Positions 44,282 through 54,478 of a DNA stretch of 64,000 nt are shown one piece after another. Origin of the DNA: Pseudoalteromonas distincta (lineage in GTDB: Bacteria > Pseudomonadota > Gammaproteobacteria > Enterobacterales > Alteromonadaceae); assembly GCF_000814675.1 (NCBI RefSeq), contig NZ_JWIG01000008.1, forward strand, positions 60,593 to 124,592, in the 5' to 3' direction. Below the pieces are notes generated by a model. That model did no database searches. It had not been told where the DNA came from and saw nothing but the letters and a program-made list of their open reading frames with translations. The number at the start of each line of letters is the position of its first letter. The stretch's first letter is position 1. The position numbers and the translations under genes are program-made.

Positions 44282-45580
44282 CTATACATTTAACTCAGCG
44301 ACTGTTTGAGAGACAATATCAGCCCCTCGCTCAATCTCTTTAATAACCTCAGATACATTCGCAATAAGCTCTCGGCCTTGCTCTGAAGAGTCTGAAACCG
44401 ACGTAATTTGCCTTGATATATCATTAGTGAGCTCTTGGTTATTTTTAACAACGGTCGCTATTTCATTAGTTGAACTACTCCTACTGGCTGCAAGTTGCCT
44501 TACTTCGTCAGCTACTACAGCAAAACCTCGACCGTATTCACCAGCACGTGCAGCTTCAATAGCAGCATTGAGTGCAAGTAAATTAGTTTGATCAGCAATG
44601 CTGCTGATTGTAGAAACAATGGAGCCTATTACAGCTGATTGTTCATTAAGATTTTTAATTAAATCAACTGACTTAAGAACTTGGCTTACAATGGCATCTG
44701 AGTTTGCAACAGAGCTTTGTAGTATCTCAGAACCTTTTTTAGCGGTTTGCGCTGTAGCTACCGCCGATTCATACGCGATTGCAGCGGCTTCAGTTACTGC
44801 ATTATTATTGTGTATACGATCAGTAATATTTGATGCAAACTTAATTATTTTAATTACATTACCTTTGCTATCTAATATTGGGTTATAAGTAGCTTCTAGC
44901 CAAATTTCTGAACCGTCGGCAGCAATACGTTTAAATTTTCCTGACTTAAACTGCCCCTGCGCTAATTCATTCCAAAAGTGTGGGTTTTTCTCATAAAACA
45001 CTTCAGTACAAAACATTTTATGATGTTTACCTACAATATCTTTTAAGCTGTAGCCTACTGTTGCTAAAAAGTTTTGATTTGCGCTTAAAATATTACCTTG
45101 TGGGGTAAACTCTATTGTAGCCAATGCTTTATCGAGTGCACTAGCTATCGCTTCTTGTGCCTTTCGTTGTATATAACTAGTCGTAATATCAGAGGCTATT
45201 TTAATCACTTTAGTGACTACGCCATGCTCATCTACAGGAAAGTAAGTTGCCTCAAGCCAAAGCTTATCGCCATTAGCTTTGTATCTTAAAAACGATCCTG
45301 ATTTAGAATCTCCGGTTTTTAATGCTTGCCAAAATTGGCTATATTCGTCTGACTTTGCATATTCAGGTTCGCAAAATATGCGATGGTGCTTGCCAATTAT
45401 TTGCTCTTTGTTGTAACCAACAGTAGCCAGAAATAACTGATTTGCGTCTAATATTATTCCTTCCGGTGTAAACTCTATATAAGCCACATGCTTGTTAATT
45501 GCCGACAAGATAGACTGTTTTTGAATTAATTGAAGCTCCATTTCTTCAATTTTTGCGTTTCTTTTAGAAATACCAAACAT
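44282..45580 (-). CDS. Soluble chemoreceptor with two PAS domains (BdlA-like)
   Basis: A 432-residue cytoplasmic methyl-accepting chemotaxis protein without membrane helices. Two tandem PAS domains (about 25-135 and 147-257) share VGYxxxxIVGKHHxxFC motifs, each with a cysteine. A short signalling domain follows, with the hairpin tip [37 protein letters not shown]. The order PAS-PAS-MCP and length match P. aeruginosa BdlA, a biofilm-dispersal sensor linked to c-di-GMP. The PAS domains may bind haem or flavin. It is divergent from the MFS gene; a chemotaxis operon is not nearby. Confidence 0.88.
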   Translation of the reverse strand: MFGISKRNAKIEEMELQLIQKQSILSAINKHVAYIEFTPEGIILDANQLFLATVGYNKEQIIGKHHRIFCEPEYAKSDEYSQFWQALKTGDSKSGSFLRYKANGDKLWLEATYFPVDEHGVVTKVIKIASDITTSYIQRKAQEAIASALDKALATIEFTPQGNILSANQNFLATVGYSLKDIVGKHHKMFCTEVFYEKNPHFWNELAQGQFKSGKFKRIAADGSEIWLEATYNPILDSKGNVIKIIKFASNITDRIHNNNAVTEAAAIAYESAVATAQTAKKGSEILQSSVANSDAIVSQVLKSVDLIKNLNEQSAVIGSIVSTISSIADQTNLLALNAAIEAARAGEYGRGFAVVADEVRQLAASRSSSTNEIATVVKNNQELTNDISRQITSVSDSSEQGRELIANVSEVIKEIERGADIVSQTVAELNV

Positions 45581-45940
45581 ATAAAAACCTTAAGGAGTAA
45601 ATTAGTAAAAACATTAGCAGAATAATGTTAAACAAATATGTAACTATACTGTAAATATAAGCTCTAAATAACCTTTCGGCGAATATTTAACACCTTATAG
45701 ATGCATGCTTTATAAATAGTTTTTTTATTTTATAAATTTTAAGTAGTATTTTCTTCTAATTAACATTTTAAAAACCTAACAAAAACACTAATTTATGCAT
45801 GACTCTGTACTTTTTTTAACTTAAAATAGCACTCTCACAGACTACCCTCTCACACCAAAATTTAAGCATACATATAATATTTTCTATTCAGAATTTATTG
45901 TGCTGTTTCACTTTTAAAATTAAATCTTAAGGGATCATCT
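45581..45940. other. Divergent intergenic region
   Basis: 360 bp of AT-rich DNA between the chemoreceptor and MFS genes. No gene, hairpin or repeat seen. It presumably holds both promoters. Confidence 0.5.
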
Positions 45941-47146
45941 ATGACATCAGATGTAACGTCGGCATCTAGTCAACTTAACAGAACCGCTATTTTACTCGTA
46001 TTAGCACTTGGCACATTTATTTTAGGATTATCTGAGTTTTCGATGATGCCTATGCTGCCACTAATTAGCGAAACATTTGGCTCAACGCCCTCACAAAGTG
46101 GTTATGCAATTAGTGCTTACGCCATTGGCGTTGTAGTGGGTGCGCCTATTTTAATGCTTACCACTGCTAATATGAGAAAGCGCAAAGCATTGCTCATTTT
46201 TATAAGCTTAATGTTTATCTCAAACGGGTTAAGCGCGATGGCAACATCGCTTGAGCAGCTTGTAATATTTAGATTTTTAAGTGGCTTACCTCATGGTGCA
46301 TATTTTGGTGCTGCTATTTTATTAGCATCAGATATTGCTCCAAAAGGTAAGCGTGCTAGCTTTATGTCTAAGGTGTTTATGGGTTTAACTGTGGCTACTA
46401 TTGTTGGCGTGCCTATAGTTACACTTGTAGGTCAAAATTTAAGTTGGCGTTATTGTTTAGCTGGCGCTGCAGTACTGGCCTTTATTGCTTTTGTTTTTGT
46501 TTATAAAGTAGTGCCAAATATAGATAACGCTAAGCCTTCTAACTTACTAAATGAGTTTGGCGTACTTAAAAATAAACTGGTTTGGTCCATTTTGGGTATT
46601 GTAATTATTGGCTTTGGCGGGGTGTTTTGTATTTATACTTACATTGCCGACACCATATTAGTGGTAACAAAAACAGCCCCGTATACTATTTCTATCGCAA
46701 TGGTAATGTTTGGTATCGGTTGTACACTCGGTAACTATGTACTGGGTAAAGCTGCCGATAAATCAGCAATTAAAACGACTGGCCTTGCGCTTGTATGTAC
46801 TATTGTATTTGCCTTTGCATATGTAACGGCAAGCCATAATATTTGGGCTCTTTACGCGGTGATCTTCTTTATTGGTTGCAGTGTGGGCTTGGCTACGCTG
46901 ATTCAAACGCTTTTAATGGATGTTGCGCCCGAAGGCCACGCTATGATTGGTGCCTTAGTACAGTGCGCATTTAATACTGCCAATGCTATAGGTCCTTGGG
47001 TTGGCGGAATTGCAATAGCGCAAGGTGCTGCACCAAATCAAACAGGTTACGTAGCAGCTGCATTGTTTTTAGGTGGTTTGGGTATGTGGCTATTAAGTTA
47101 CTTACAACTAAACAAACAGCAACCAACAGCGCAAGCAGCTAATTAA
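45941..47146 (+). CDS. MFS transporter, AraJ/DHA1-like
   Basis: A 401-residue inner-membrane transporter with about 12 helices. The first helix has GTFILGLSEFSMMPMLPLI, the form typical of the AraJ/YdhP/sugar-efflux branch, and the PHGAYFGAAILLASDIAPKGKRASF segment in helices 4-5 is a known signature of that branch. It probably exports sugars, purine nucleosides or drugs. Convergent with the alcohol dehydrogenase gene, sharing one perfect terminator. Confidence 0.87.
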   Translation: MTSDVTSASSQLNRTAILLVLALGTFILGLSEFSMMPMLPLISETFGSTPSQSGYAISAYAIGVVVGAPILMLTTANMRKRKALLIFISLMFISNGLSAMATSLEQLVIFRFLSGLPHGAYFGAAILLASDIAPKGKRASFMSKVFMGLTVATIVGVPIVTLVGQNLSWRYCLAGAAVLAFIAFVFVYKVVPNIDNAKPSNLLNEFGVLKNKLVWSILGIVIIGFGGVFCIYTYIADTILVVTKTAPYTISIAMVMFGIGCTLGNYVLGKAADKSAIKTTGLALVCTIVFAFAYVTASHNIWALYAVIFFIGCSVGLATLIQTLLMDVAPEGHAMIGALVQCAFNTANAIGPWVGGIAIAQGAAPNQTGYVAAALFLGGLGMWLLSYLQLNKQQPTAQAAN

Positions 47147-47171
47147 CTGAGTCCTGGTTAATTTAAAATAC

Positions 47172-47201
47172 AAAAAGAGCCGCTAATTAGCGGCTCTTTT
47201 T
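47172..47201. terminator. Perfect bidirectional terminator
   Basis: A 30-base perfect palindrome with AAAAAGAGCCGC left arm and GCGGCTCTTTTT right arm, between two convergent genes; A/T tails on both strands. Confidence 0.93.
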
Positions 47202-47209
47202 AGGTGAAA

Positions 47210-48256
47210 TTAAGCGTTTAACGATGCCATATCAATAACAAAACGGTATCGTACGTCAGATTTTTCCATACGCTCGTATGCCGTGTTAATTTCGTCAATG
47301 TTGATCATTTCGCACTCAGGTAGCACGTTATTTTCACCACAAAAGTCGAGCATTTGTTGCGTCTGTGCAATGCCACCAATAAGTGAGCCTGCAATACGAC
47401 GGCGACCCATTAACAGTGGCACCGTGCTTAGCTCATCTACAGGGCCAACTTGGCCAACAATAACTAATGTACCATCTACATCAAGTAGCGGTGTGTAAAT
47501 AGATAAATCATGTTTTACAGGGACTGTATCTATAATGACGTCAAAGGCAGATTGCGAGTCTTTCATTTCGTCATCATTAGATGACACTAAATAGTGCTGA
47601 GCACCCAATTTAACCGCATCATCTTTTTTAGACTCACTACGACCAATTACCGTAACGCTTGCGCCCATTGCAACTGCATTTTTAACGGCCATGTGACCAA
47701 GCCCGCCTAGACCAACAACACCAACACGGCTACCTTTTTTTACGCCCCACTTATGAAGTGGCGAATACGTAGTAATACCTGCACAAAGTAGCGGTGCAAC
47801 GCGAGAAAGGTCTAAATTTTCTGGTACAGAAAGTACAAACTCTTCGCGTACAACAACATGTTTAGAATACCCACCTTGGGTCATTTCACCACTAACGCGG
47901 TCTTTGCCTGCGTAAGTACCAACCATGCCTTCGCGGCAAAATTGTTCTTCGTCGTTATCACATTGATCGCAACTTTGGCACGAATCAACCATACAACCCA
48001 CAGCAACTGTGTCGCCTTGCTTATATTTTTTAACGTCGCTACCTACCGACATAACTTTACCAACAATTTCGTGCCCAGGTACTAGCGGATAGTCACTGCC
48101 ACCCCAATCATTTCGTACGGCGTGTAAATCTGAATGGCACACACCACAGTATAAAATTTCAATTTCTACATCGTTATTTCGTAAATCGCGGCGCTCAAAA
48201 GAAAACTCTGTCAATTCAGAACCTTGGCTTTTTGCTGCATATCCTACTGTTTTCAT
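47210..48256 (-). CDS. Zinc-dependent NAD(P) alcohol dehydrogenase (YahK/CAD-like)
   Basis: A 348-residue cytoplasmic medium-chain dehydrogenase that reduces aldehydes to alcohols. The catalytic zinc ligands are Cys in CGVCHSD, the His-Glu pair in PGHEIVG, and a later Cys (LLCAGITTYSPL). The structural zinc site is CQSCDQCDNDEEQFC. The nucleotide-binding loop is GLGGLGHMAVK with GRSESK after strand 2, favouring NADP. It resembles YahK and cinnamyl-alcohol dehydrogenases. It may detoxify aldehydes, including methylglyoxal-type compounds. Single-gene unit. Confidence 0.92.
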   Translation of the reverse strand: MKTVGYAAKSQGSELTEFSFERRDLRNNDVEIEILYCGVCHSDLHAVRNDWGGSDYPLVPGHEIVGKVMSVGSDVKKYKQGDTVAVGCMVDSCQSCDQCDNDEEQFCREGMVGTYAGKDRVSGEMTQGGYSKHVVVREEFVLSVPENLDLSRVAPLLCAGITTYSPLHKWGVKKGSRVGVVGLGGLGHMAVKNAVAMGASVTVIGRSESKKDDAVKLGAQHYLVSSNDDEMKDSQSAFDVIIDTVPVKHDLSIYTPLLDVDGTLVIVGQVGPVDELSTVPLLMGRRRIAGSLIGGIAQTQQMLDFCGENNVLPECEMINIDEINTAYERMEKSDVRYRFVIDMASLNA

Positions 48257-48348
48257 AATAACTCCATAGTGGTTAAAAATTTAAATCATCAACAGCATAG
48301 TCCATAGCCCGTGAATAGAACCTGACAATATAAAATAGGCACAAAAAA

Positions 48349-48369
48349 AGCCCAAACAGTGTTTGAGCT
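48349..48369 (-). terminator. Terminator of DUF1499 gene
   Basis: AGCCCAAAC paired with GTTTGAGCT with one mismatch, three-base loop, followed on the minus strand by a run of seven T. Confidence 0.75.
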
Positions 48370-48399
48370 CAATCGTTAGTACTAGGGCACTAAATTTAA

Positions 48400-49113
48400 T
48401 TATTTTGCAAGTAAGCTGTTTAGTTCATTAATAATTGAATGAATGCGCTCTGCATTTTTTCCTAAATCACTACGCCCTACTCGCGATTTACTACGAATAT
48501 CAACAAAACGTTGGCTGCCTTCATCTTTAATACGAATTACCACATCGTCTTTAAAACCAAACCATGTGGTTGTATCAGTAGCTTCTACAATACCTGTAGC
48601 CGTGTTTGCACTTACCACTGCAAAGCCAAGATTTTTAACTGCTTGTTCGCTTGCTGCCATCAAATCGGCTTTAGATTGTGCAAAGCTTAACGTTGCCAGT
48701 TCAGGGTATGCTTTGCGTTGCTGTACTGCCGTTTCTTCACCCGCGTACTCTACTGGGTTTGGTGCTTCAGCACGCAGTGGCGCAATTGCTACAAATTTTG
48801 GTGGGTTAACTAAATCTGTTGAAATATCATGAATTGCCGGTACGCTTTTAGCTTTGTTCATCATGTTAAGTGGCATAGCAATAGCCACAACCGAAAACAC
48901 AAGCGCAATAACACCATTGCTTAGCGTTAACGTTTTACGCATAAATAACGCTTGTACTATAAGTAGCACCAATGCAGCGCCACCAGCGTAAACACCAAAT
49001 TTAAAACCAGCAAACGCAGTTCCTAGCTCTACAATACCAAATTTATACAAAGGCCCTGGCAGTATGACGAGTAAAAAAGCGATTAGACTAACTAAGCTCA
49101 CTAAAACTTTCAT
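48400..49113 (-). CDS. DUF1499-domain membrane protein
   Basis: A 237-residue inner-membrane protein. Three hydrophobic helices occupy about residues 5-24, 38-58 and 64-83, then a soluble DUF1499 domain follows with QQRKAYPELATL, IVEATDTTTWFGFKDDVVIRI and VDIRSKSRVGRSDLGKNAERI. DUF1499 proteins are widespread in proteobacteria and their function is not established. Single-gene unit with its own terminator. Confidence 0.85.
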   Translation of the reverse strand: MKVLVSLVSLIAFLLVILPGPLYKFGIVELGTAFAGFKFGVYAGGAALVLLIVQALFMRKTLTLSNGVIALVFSVVAIAMPLNMMNKAKSVPAIHDISTDLVNPPKFVAIAPLRAEAPNPVEYAGEETAVQQRKAYPELATLSFAQSKADLMAASEQAVKNLGFAVVSANTATGIVEATDTTTWFGFKDDVVIRIKDEGSQRFVDIRSKSRVGRSDLGKNAERIHSIINELNSLLAK

Positions 49114-49219
49114 TTTATGATTCCTATATTGTGTGATTTTTATTATTAAAACAATTAAGCACTATTAACCAGTAGCTTATACTACTAACAAGTGCTTTTA
49201 GATTACTATTAGCGACTAA

Positions 49220-50560
49220 TTACACAAAAAAGTCCAATGTTGTGTGATCAAAGTTACTCAAGTTTGGAAAAATATCAACAAGCTCAGAGCTTGGCACACC
49301 AAACCACTGAGCCAGTGTGGCAAAGTACTGCTCATTAGCAACACTTGGAATTAAACGCCCGCCACCGGTATCTTGTGGGCCATCCAAATGTTGAGTTAAT
49401 AGCTCGCCACATATATTGCCGCCTTTTACTGCGCCGCCCATTACTATTTGGTTCCCTGCCCAACCATGATCAGTGCCATCGCCATTTGAGGTCAACGTGC
49501 GACCAAAATCAGACATAGTAAACGTAGTCACTTTATCAGCCATATCAAGCTCTTTCATTGCACTATCAAATTCACTTAAGCCTTGAGCTAACGTATTTAA
49601 TAAAGCAGGGTGCGTTGTTAATTGGTTGTCGTGGGTATCATACCCCCCCATAGAAACAAAAAACACTTGGCGCTGAGTACTCAATTTTGCCTGTACGCTA
49701 ATTGTTTTAGCGACTGCGGCAAATTGCTCACTAAGGCTATTATCGCTAAATGGGGTAATAAGTGCAGGCGCGCTTTCTAACACGCTGTTCATTGCTTGAG
49801 TGTTATTTATCGCACTTGTTAAGCCATTGGCATAAGCTGTACTTAACGGATGGCTCGTATTGCTTAGTAAGCGGTTCATAATAGCGGTTACGTGCTCGCT
49901 ACGAGGTTGATACCCTCCAAACGCGTTAATACTACTAATGCCGCTTTTGTTAAGCGCAAATGCATTGCTAGCACTTCCCGTTTGCCATAAATTAGTACCG
50001 TCGAGTGATACATTAGCTGCAAACTCATCTTGTAACTCTAAACGCTCTAAAAGTCGTGCGCCCCACCCGCTATTAAGTGATTGCTTTTCTCGACCATACA
50101 TCCACGCAGCTTGCTGATCGTTATGCGAAAACAAATGCTTAGGCAAACCTATTGTTTTATTTTTATAGTCATTCAATGTTGTGGGAGCGAGTAAAGTACC
50201 TACCCCGCCTATAAATGCTAAATTTTGAGATTCAAACACATTTTGTATCGGTTCAAGTGAAGGATGAATACCGACGCCACCGGCAAACTGGCTTTTAATG
50301 CTTAGCTCAAGTGGGCTCTCTACCGCTAGGTTTTGCCTACTTTGCTCGTACAAATTCCGTTGCTCGCCTTCAAGCGGAACGAGCATATTTAACGAATCAT
50401 TCCCCCCGTATAAATACACACACACTAATGCTTTATAATCACCTAACTCAACGGCATTAGTCGCTCCAGTTAATGCTTGTAATTGCAGGCTCGTTAACGC
50501 GGCAGCCGATACGCTGCCTTTTACACATAACGACAAAAACTCTCTTCTATTAATGCTCAT
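49220..50560 (-). CDS. DUF1501 protein with Tat signal
   Basis: A 446-residue protein of the alkaline-phosphatase/sulfatase-like DUF1501 family. A twin-arginine signal (INRREFLSLCVKGSVSAAALT) sends it folded to the periplasm. The family features are VYLYGGNDSLNMLVPL, GVGIHPSLEP, HNDQQAAWM, GGYDTHDNQ and SDFGRTLTSNGDGTDHGW. DUF1501 and DUF1800 genes almost always occur together; the pair's function is unresolved. Here DUF1800 is immediately upstream with 9 nt between them, forming one operon. Confidence 0.9.
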   Translation of the reverse strand: MSINRREFLSLCVKGSVSAAALTSLQLQALTGATNAVELGDYKALVCVYLYGGNDSLNMLVPLEGEQRNLYEQSRQNLAVESPLELSIKSQFAGGVGIHPSLEPIQNVFESQNLAFIGGVGTLLAPTTLNDYKNKTIGLPKHLFSHNDQQAAWMYGREKQSLNSGWGARLLERLELQDEFAANVSLDGTNLWQTGSASNAFALNKSGISSINAFGGYQPRSEHVTAIMNRLLSNTSHPLSTAYANGLTSAINNTQAMNSVLESAPALITPFSDNSLSEQFAAVAKTISVQAKLSTQRQVFFVSMGGYDTHDNQLTTHPALLNTLAQGLSEFDSAMKELDMADKVTTFTMSDFGRTLTSNGDGTDHGWAGNQIVMGGAVKGGNICGELLTQHLDGPQDTGGGRLIPSVANEQYFATLAQWFGVPSSELVDIFPNLSNFDHTTLDFFV

Positions 50561-50569
50561 TATGCGCTC

Positions 50570-52477
50570 CTAATACTGCACGTTAAATTCAGGTGAAATA
50601 GCAATCATATATAGTAAATACGAAACCCGTTCACGGTATTGCTCTTCATTAAAGTAGGCATCTAAATCAAGTAATGCTTGGCGTGTGTCACTGCTCATTG
50701 CGCCTGCAAAATATAGCGTGTTGTACTGAGTTAATAGCGCGCTAACACCGTTTTTCTCTAACACATTCATGTCGTCTTGAATGTAAACATAAATACCATT
50801 TGAATTTAAATCACTGTGTGCTTCAGCGGTACTCCACACTAAACTTGCGTAAAGCGCATTCATGGTGCCAATCAGTGTTGCATCGTTTGCTATTTGTAAC
50901 TCTGGCGCAACAATACCTTCATTTCGCAAAGCTGCGGTTTGATAATCAGGCCTAAAAAAGTTAAATACCGAAGCCGACTGCATGGGTCCTTGCCCGTAGC
51001 TATTTATTAAATTCCATGTTTTATAGTAACCAGCCAAAGATTTAGCATCGAGATTTCGCCAAAACTGTACGGTTTTTAAAATAGGCTCTTTAATTTTACC
51101 TTGATAGTTAAGCACTGAGCCAAAGTGGCGCGCTTCATCATCTAAATATATAGCCTTTACTACAGCCGCTAAATCGCCGCGTACACCAGCGCCGTTATCA
51201 ATAAATATATTAGCTACTCGTTCAACGTATTGGGGGGTTGGATTTGAGGTAATTAATCGCTGAATAAGTTGCTTAGTAATAAATGGCGCAACATTTTGAT
51301 GGTTAAATAAATTATCGAGCGCTATTTGCAATGACTCTTCTGCTGCGTAACCTTGCGGTATAACCTCGCCTTTTAGTAAGGTTTTTTGTTTACTAGAATG
51401 GTACTCGTCAAATGCTTCCATTGGCTTAATATAGTCACGACTTTTACGCTTAAATGTTTCACTATCGGCAAACGTCCAACCAGTAAATACGCGTGCAAAA
51501 CCCTCTATTTCGACCTGCCCGTAAGTGGCAATGGTATTACCTTGTGCATCAAGCTTGGCGCTGCCATCTAGGTTTAGCTCTTCAAGGCCAATAGTAAATA
51601 GCTGCATTACTTCACGTGCGTAATTTTCGTCTGGGCGAATATTAAGTGTATCGTCTGCTTTTTCGTTACCCAAATGGCTTAAGTAAGTTCCCATAATAGG
51701 CGAAAGCGTGACATCTTCGAGTAAGTCACGATAATTACCAAAGGCATGCTTTAGTAGCAAATCGTAATAAGTGATCATGCCCTCAGGTTGCCCTCTTAAG
51801 GCACTGTTTTCATCCGACACTACTAATATTTCACTTAACGCAAATGCAACACGTTGACGAAGTTGATCGTCACTTTGCATTACTGCCTTCCACCATGCGT
51901 CTATGCGGCTTATGTATTTAAAGTCGTCATCGTCATTTAACTTTACTAAATAATCACGGTGATAATTAATAGGTAGCGCTATTTGCTTATCAAGCCATTG
52001 CTGCTCGCTTAATCCTTGTGCGTTTTGTATTTCACTAAGCTTAGGTCCCATTGTTGCTTGGTGTAGTAACCGTGCGGCGCTAATGTCATCCATATTATTA
52101 CGTGCAGTAAAGCTTAGCGTTTTTACACTGCTTGCCCCTTCGTTATCGGTTGCTGTGACCGAAAAAGCGTAATCAACAGGCTTATAACTTTGCGCATTTA
52201 GCAGTGTTACTGAAGTAGTTGTTGCCTCTAAAGGCCCACTAATTAGTTCAGGCCCTTGCGTTTGTTGCCACACAACAGATGTAATAGTGCCGTCTTTGTC
52301 ACTGGCTATTGCTGTTAGCTCAATTGTTTGGCCTTTACTTAATTCACTAGGAATATCAGCGACTGACAAAATGGGGATTTTATTTCCGTTAACGGTTGGC
52401 GTATCATCAGAGCCTGAACCACCGCAAGCGCATAGTATAAAAACCGAGCTTGCGATAAGAGCAAATTTATAATGCAT
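50570..52477 (-). CDS. DUF1800 lipoprotein with Ig-like domain
   Basis: A 635-residue exported lipoprotein (LCAC, Cys18), then GGSGSDD linker. An Ig/PKD-like domain (about 35-125, with KGQTIELTAIASDKDG) precedes the long DUF1800 region (about 130-635), identified by AARLLHQATMGPK, ENYAREVMQLFTIGLEELN, FARVFTGWTF, HHSSKQ-like EYHSSKQKTLL and FITKQLIQRLITSNPT. It is anchored in the envelope and is co-transcribed with the DUF1501 gene. Function is unknown. Confidence 0.9.
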   Translation of the reverse strand: MHYKFALIASSVFILCACGGSGSDDTPTVNGNKIPILSVADIPSELSKGQTIELTAIASDKDGTITSVVWQQTQGPELISGPLEATTTSVTLLNAQSYKPVDYAFSVTATDNEGASSVKTLSFTARNNMDDISAARLLHQATMGPKLSEIQNAQGLSEQQWLDKQIALPINYHRDYLVKLNDDDDFKYISRIDAWWKAVMQSDDQLRQRVAFALSEILVVSDENSALRGQPEGMITYYDLLLKHAFGNYRDLLEDVTLSPIMGTYLSHLGNEKADDTLNIRPDENYAREVMQLFTIGLEELNLDGSAKLDAQGNTIATYGQVEIEGFARVFTGWTFADSETFKRKSRDYIKPMEAFDEYHSSKQKTLLKGEVIPQGYAAEESLQIALDNLFNHQNVAPFITKQLIQRLITSNPTPQYVERVANIFIDNGAGVRGDLAAVVKAIYLDDEARHFGSVLNYQGKIKEPILKTVQFWRNLDAKSLAGYYKTWNLINSYGQGPMQSASVFNFFRPDYQTAALRNEGIVAPELQIANDATLIGTMNALYASLVWSTAEAHSDLNSNGIYVYIQDDMNVLEKNGVSALLTQYNTLYFAGAMSSDTRQALLDLDAYFNEEQYRERVSYLLYMIAISPEFNVQY

Positions 52478-52647
52478 GTAAAGTCGTCATCATTTGTTAA
52501 TTAAAGTACGTTAGTGTGTACCGAGTTTAATGCATTTATTGAAACACAAAATTTACAATTTAACTCTTTATTTTTTGTAACCGAATCATGAACGCCCCAT
52601 TAATAATGCGCTAGCAGCTGGGGTAAACAGCCAGAGCTTTATTATTT

Positions 52648-52863
52648 ATGAAAACAGAAATTCGCTATTGTTTTGAATCATCACAAGTTGCTAACCGGTT
52701 TTTACACGAGCTCAAAGACTGGCCGGTTAACGATGTAAAAACACGACTTTTTAATGGCGGCGATAGTGTAAAAGTGACATACGAATACGACGAAAGTGGT
52801 TTTGATTACACTTGCGCCGAACTTGACGACCTAGCACAGAGCCATGGCGGGAAAGAGGTTTGA
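52648..52863 (+). CDS. Small protein of unknown function
   Basis: A 71-residue soluble acidic protein starting MKTEIRYCFESSQVANRFLH. It looks like one compact alpha/beta fold (beta1 EIRYCFE, helix SSQVANRFLHELKDW, beta hairpin VKTRLFNGGDSVKVTYEYDE, helix CAELDDLAQSHGG), which supports a real gene, perhaps ferredoxin-like or ACT-like in topology. No signal peptide. The ribosome site is weak (AGAG about 12 bases upstream). Family not recognised. Divergent from the DUF1800 gene. Confidence 0.65.
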   Translation: MKTEIRYCFESSQVANRFLHELKDWPVNDVKTRLFNGGDSVKVTYEYDESGFDYTCAELDDLAQSHGGKEV

Positions 52864-52912
52864 GCGTTTAATAATAAAAAACAGCTGATGCATCTTTAAT
52901 AATTGACTTAAA

Positions 52913-54478
52913 TTATATAGATTTGATTGATGTTTTATCTCTACCTGAGTTTTTCGCTTCGTAGAGCATTATGTCGGCTTCTTTAATTAGTGATTGAATA
53001 GACACATTATTACCACTTAAGGTTTCTTTTGTAGCAAATACACACCCAGCACTAATTGTTAAATATTTACGTACAGGCGACGCTTCATGAGGTAAATTTA
53101 ACTCCCGAACCGCCAAAAGCAATTGCTGAGATATATTTACAAACTCTTCATAAGAAAGCTCTTTAAAGAATAATATGAACTCTTCGCCGCCATAGCGCGC
53201 AACTGTTCCTGTGTTTTGCTTTGCCATTTTTTGTAATTTACCAGCTAGGAGCTGTAAAGCGTTGTCTCCGCCTTGGTGACCATAAAAATCGTTATAATTT
53301 TTAAAGTGATCTACATCAAGTAATATTACTCCAAAGGCATTTTGTTGCTGTTGAGCCTGCTCCCACTGAGCCGCTATAATTTCATCAAAGGCACGCCTGT
53401 TGTAAATTTGGGTTAACCCATCAATTTTACTTATTTTTTCGAGCTTAGAATTTTGCTCTTTTACTTGTTTAATTAACGCATTAAAACCGCTAATTAAAAC
53501 GCGCATTTCTAAAAATTGATTAGTGAACCTCAAAGGCTGTAAATCGTTTTTAACCAACATTGAATTAATAGCGGACGCACCACTAATAAGCGGTTCAATA
53601 AAATAACGATTTACAATATAAAAACCTAATAATGACATTACAAAAAACATTAACAAAATAAGCTTTAAATAATGATCAAATAAAACTGGCAGTGTTTGGT
53701 GATGGTGCTTAATGTTCAAAGCAAGCAATGGCTTACCATTTACATCTAGAATCACCCTCTTCCTTTGAGTGGCAATGTCCTCTTCTTGGAGGCTCCCTTT
53801 AAGCGTCGCAATATCGTTTAAAGAACTACCGTGTGCTATTTGTGTATAGCTAAGCTCCACTTGTGCAATTTCCGCTAAGGATTTGATCAACGACGGTCTT
53901 ACTTTTTTTATAAAAACAATACTACCAACAGGCTCACCTGTTTTATCTGTTCGCTTTATTACATGCGATGCAAACATAACAGGGCCGCCCGCTGTTTGTA
54001 AAAAACCAGAATGGCTTAAACTATTGTCGTCATTAGCAGCTTTTGGATTAGGAATAATTGCGCGGTTTAATTTATTAACCTGTAAATCTAAATCAGGCGC
54101 ATCAAACTCCGTATGCTTCATATAATCATACGCTTGTCCGTACACCATATTAAAGTTTACATCGTAGATAAACACACCATCAATTTTGAGAGAATAGAAG
54201 GTATCCCCTACAAAGTTTGAATCTACATATTCTGCGTCAAAATCTGCCATATAATTATAGGTATCATCCCATACGGCGTAGTCATAATTGAGTGTTTCTA
54301 AAAATATAAACTCTTTATCAAGCGCAATTTTAAGACTCAGTAATTCACGATTTTGATAATCTTCAATACTAGTGTTTATAGTCGGCAGGCTAAAAAAATA
54401 GCGATACCCAACTAATAAACTTGTTACAAAGCACATTAAAATTAAAGTACCTATTATTACAAAAAATCTTAATGTCAT
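52913..54478 (-). CDS. CHASE4-GGDEF diguanylate cyclase
   Basis: A 521-residue inner-membrane sensor. Helix 1 (about 4-30), then a periplasmic CHASE4 domain to about residue 268 (with FLETLNYDYAVWDDTYNYM, a CHASE4 hallmark), helix 2 (about 270-292) and a short linker. The GGDEF domain (about 350-518) has DGLTQIYNRRAFDE and the active loop ARYGGEEFILF, so it should make c-di-GMP. The signal sensed is unknown. A family B repeat lies upstream. Confidence 0.9.
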   Translation of the reverse strand: MTLRFFVIIGTLILMCFVTSLLVGYRYFFSLPTINTSIEDYQNRELLSLKIALDKEFIFLETLNYDYAVWDDTYNYMADFDAEYVDSNFVGDTFYSLKIDGVFIYDVNFNMVYGQAYDYMKHTEFDAPDLDLQVNKLNRAIIPNPKAANDDNSLSHSGFLQTAGGPVMFASHVIKRTDKTGEPVGSIVFIKKVRPSLIKSLAEIAQVELSYTQIAHGSSLNDIATLKGSLQEEDIATQRKRVILDVNGKPLLALNIKHHHQTLPVLFDHYLKLILLMFFVMSLLGFYIVNRYFIEPLISGASAINSMLVKNDLQPLRFTNQFLEMRVLISGFNALIKQVKEQNSKLEKISKIDGLTQIYNRRAFDEIIAAQWEQAQQQQNAFGVILLDVDHFKNYNDFYGHQGGDNALQLLAGKLQKMAKQNTGTVARYGGEEFILFFKELSYEEFVNISQQLLLAVRELNLPHEASPVRKYLTISAGCVFATKETLSGNNVSIQSLIKEADIMLYEAKNSGRDKTSIKSI

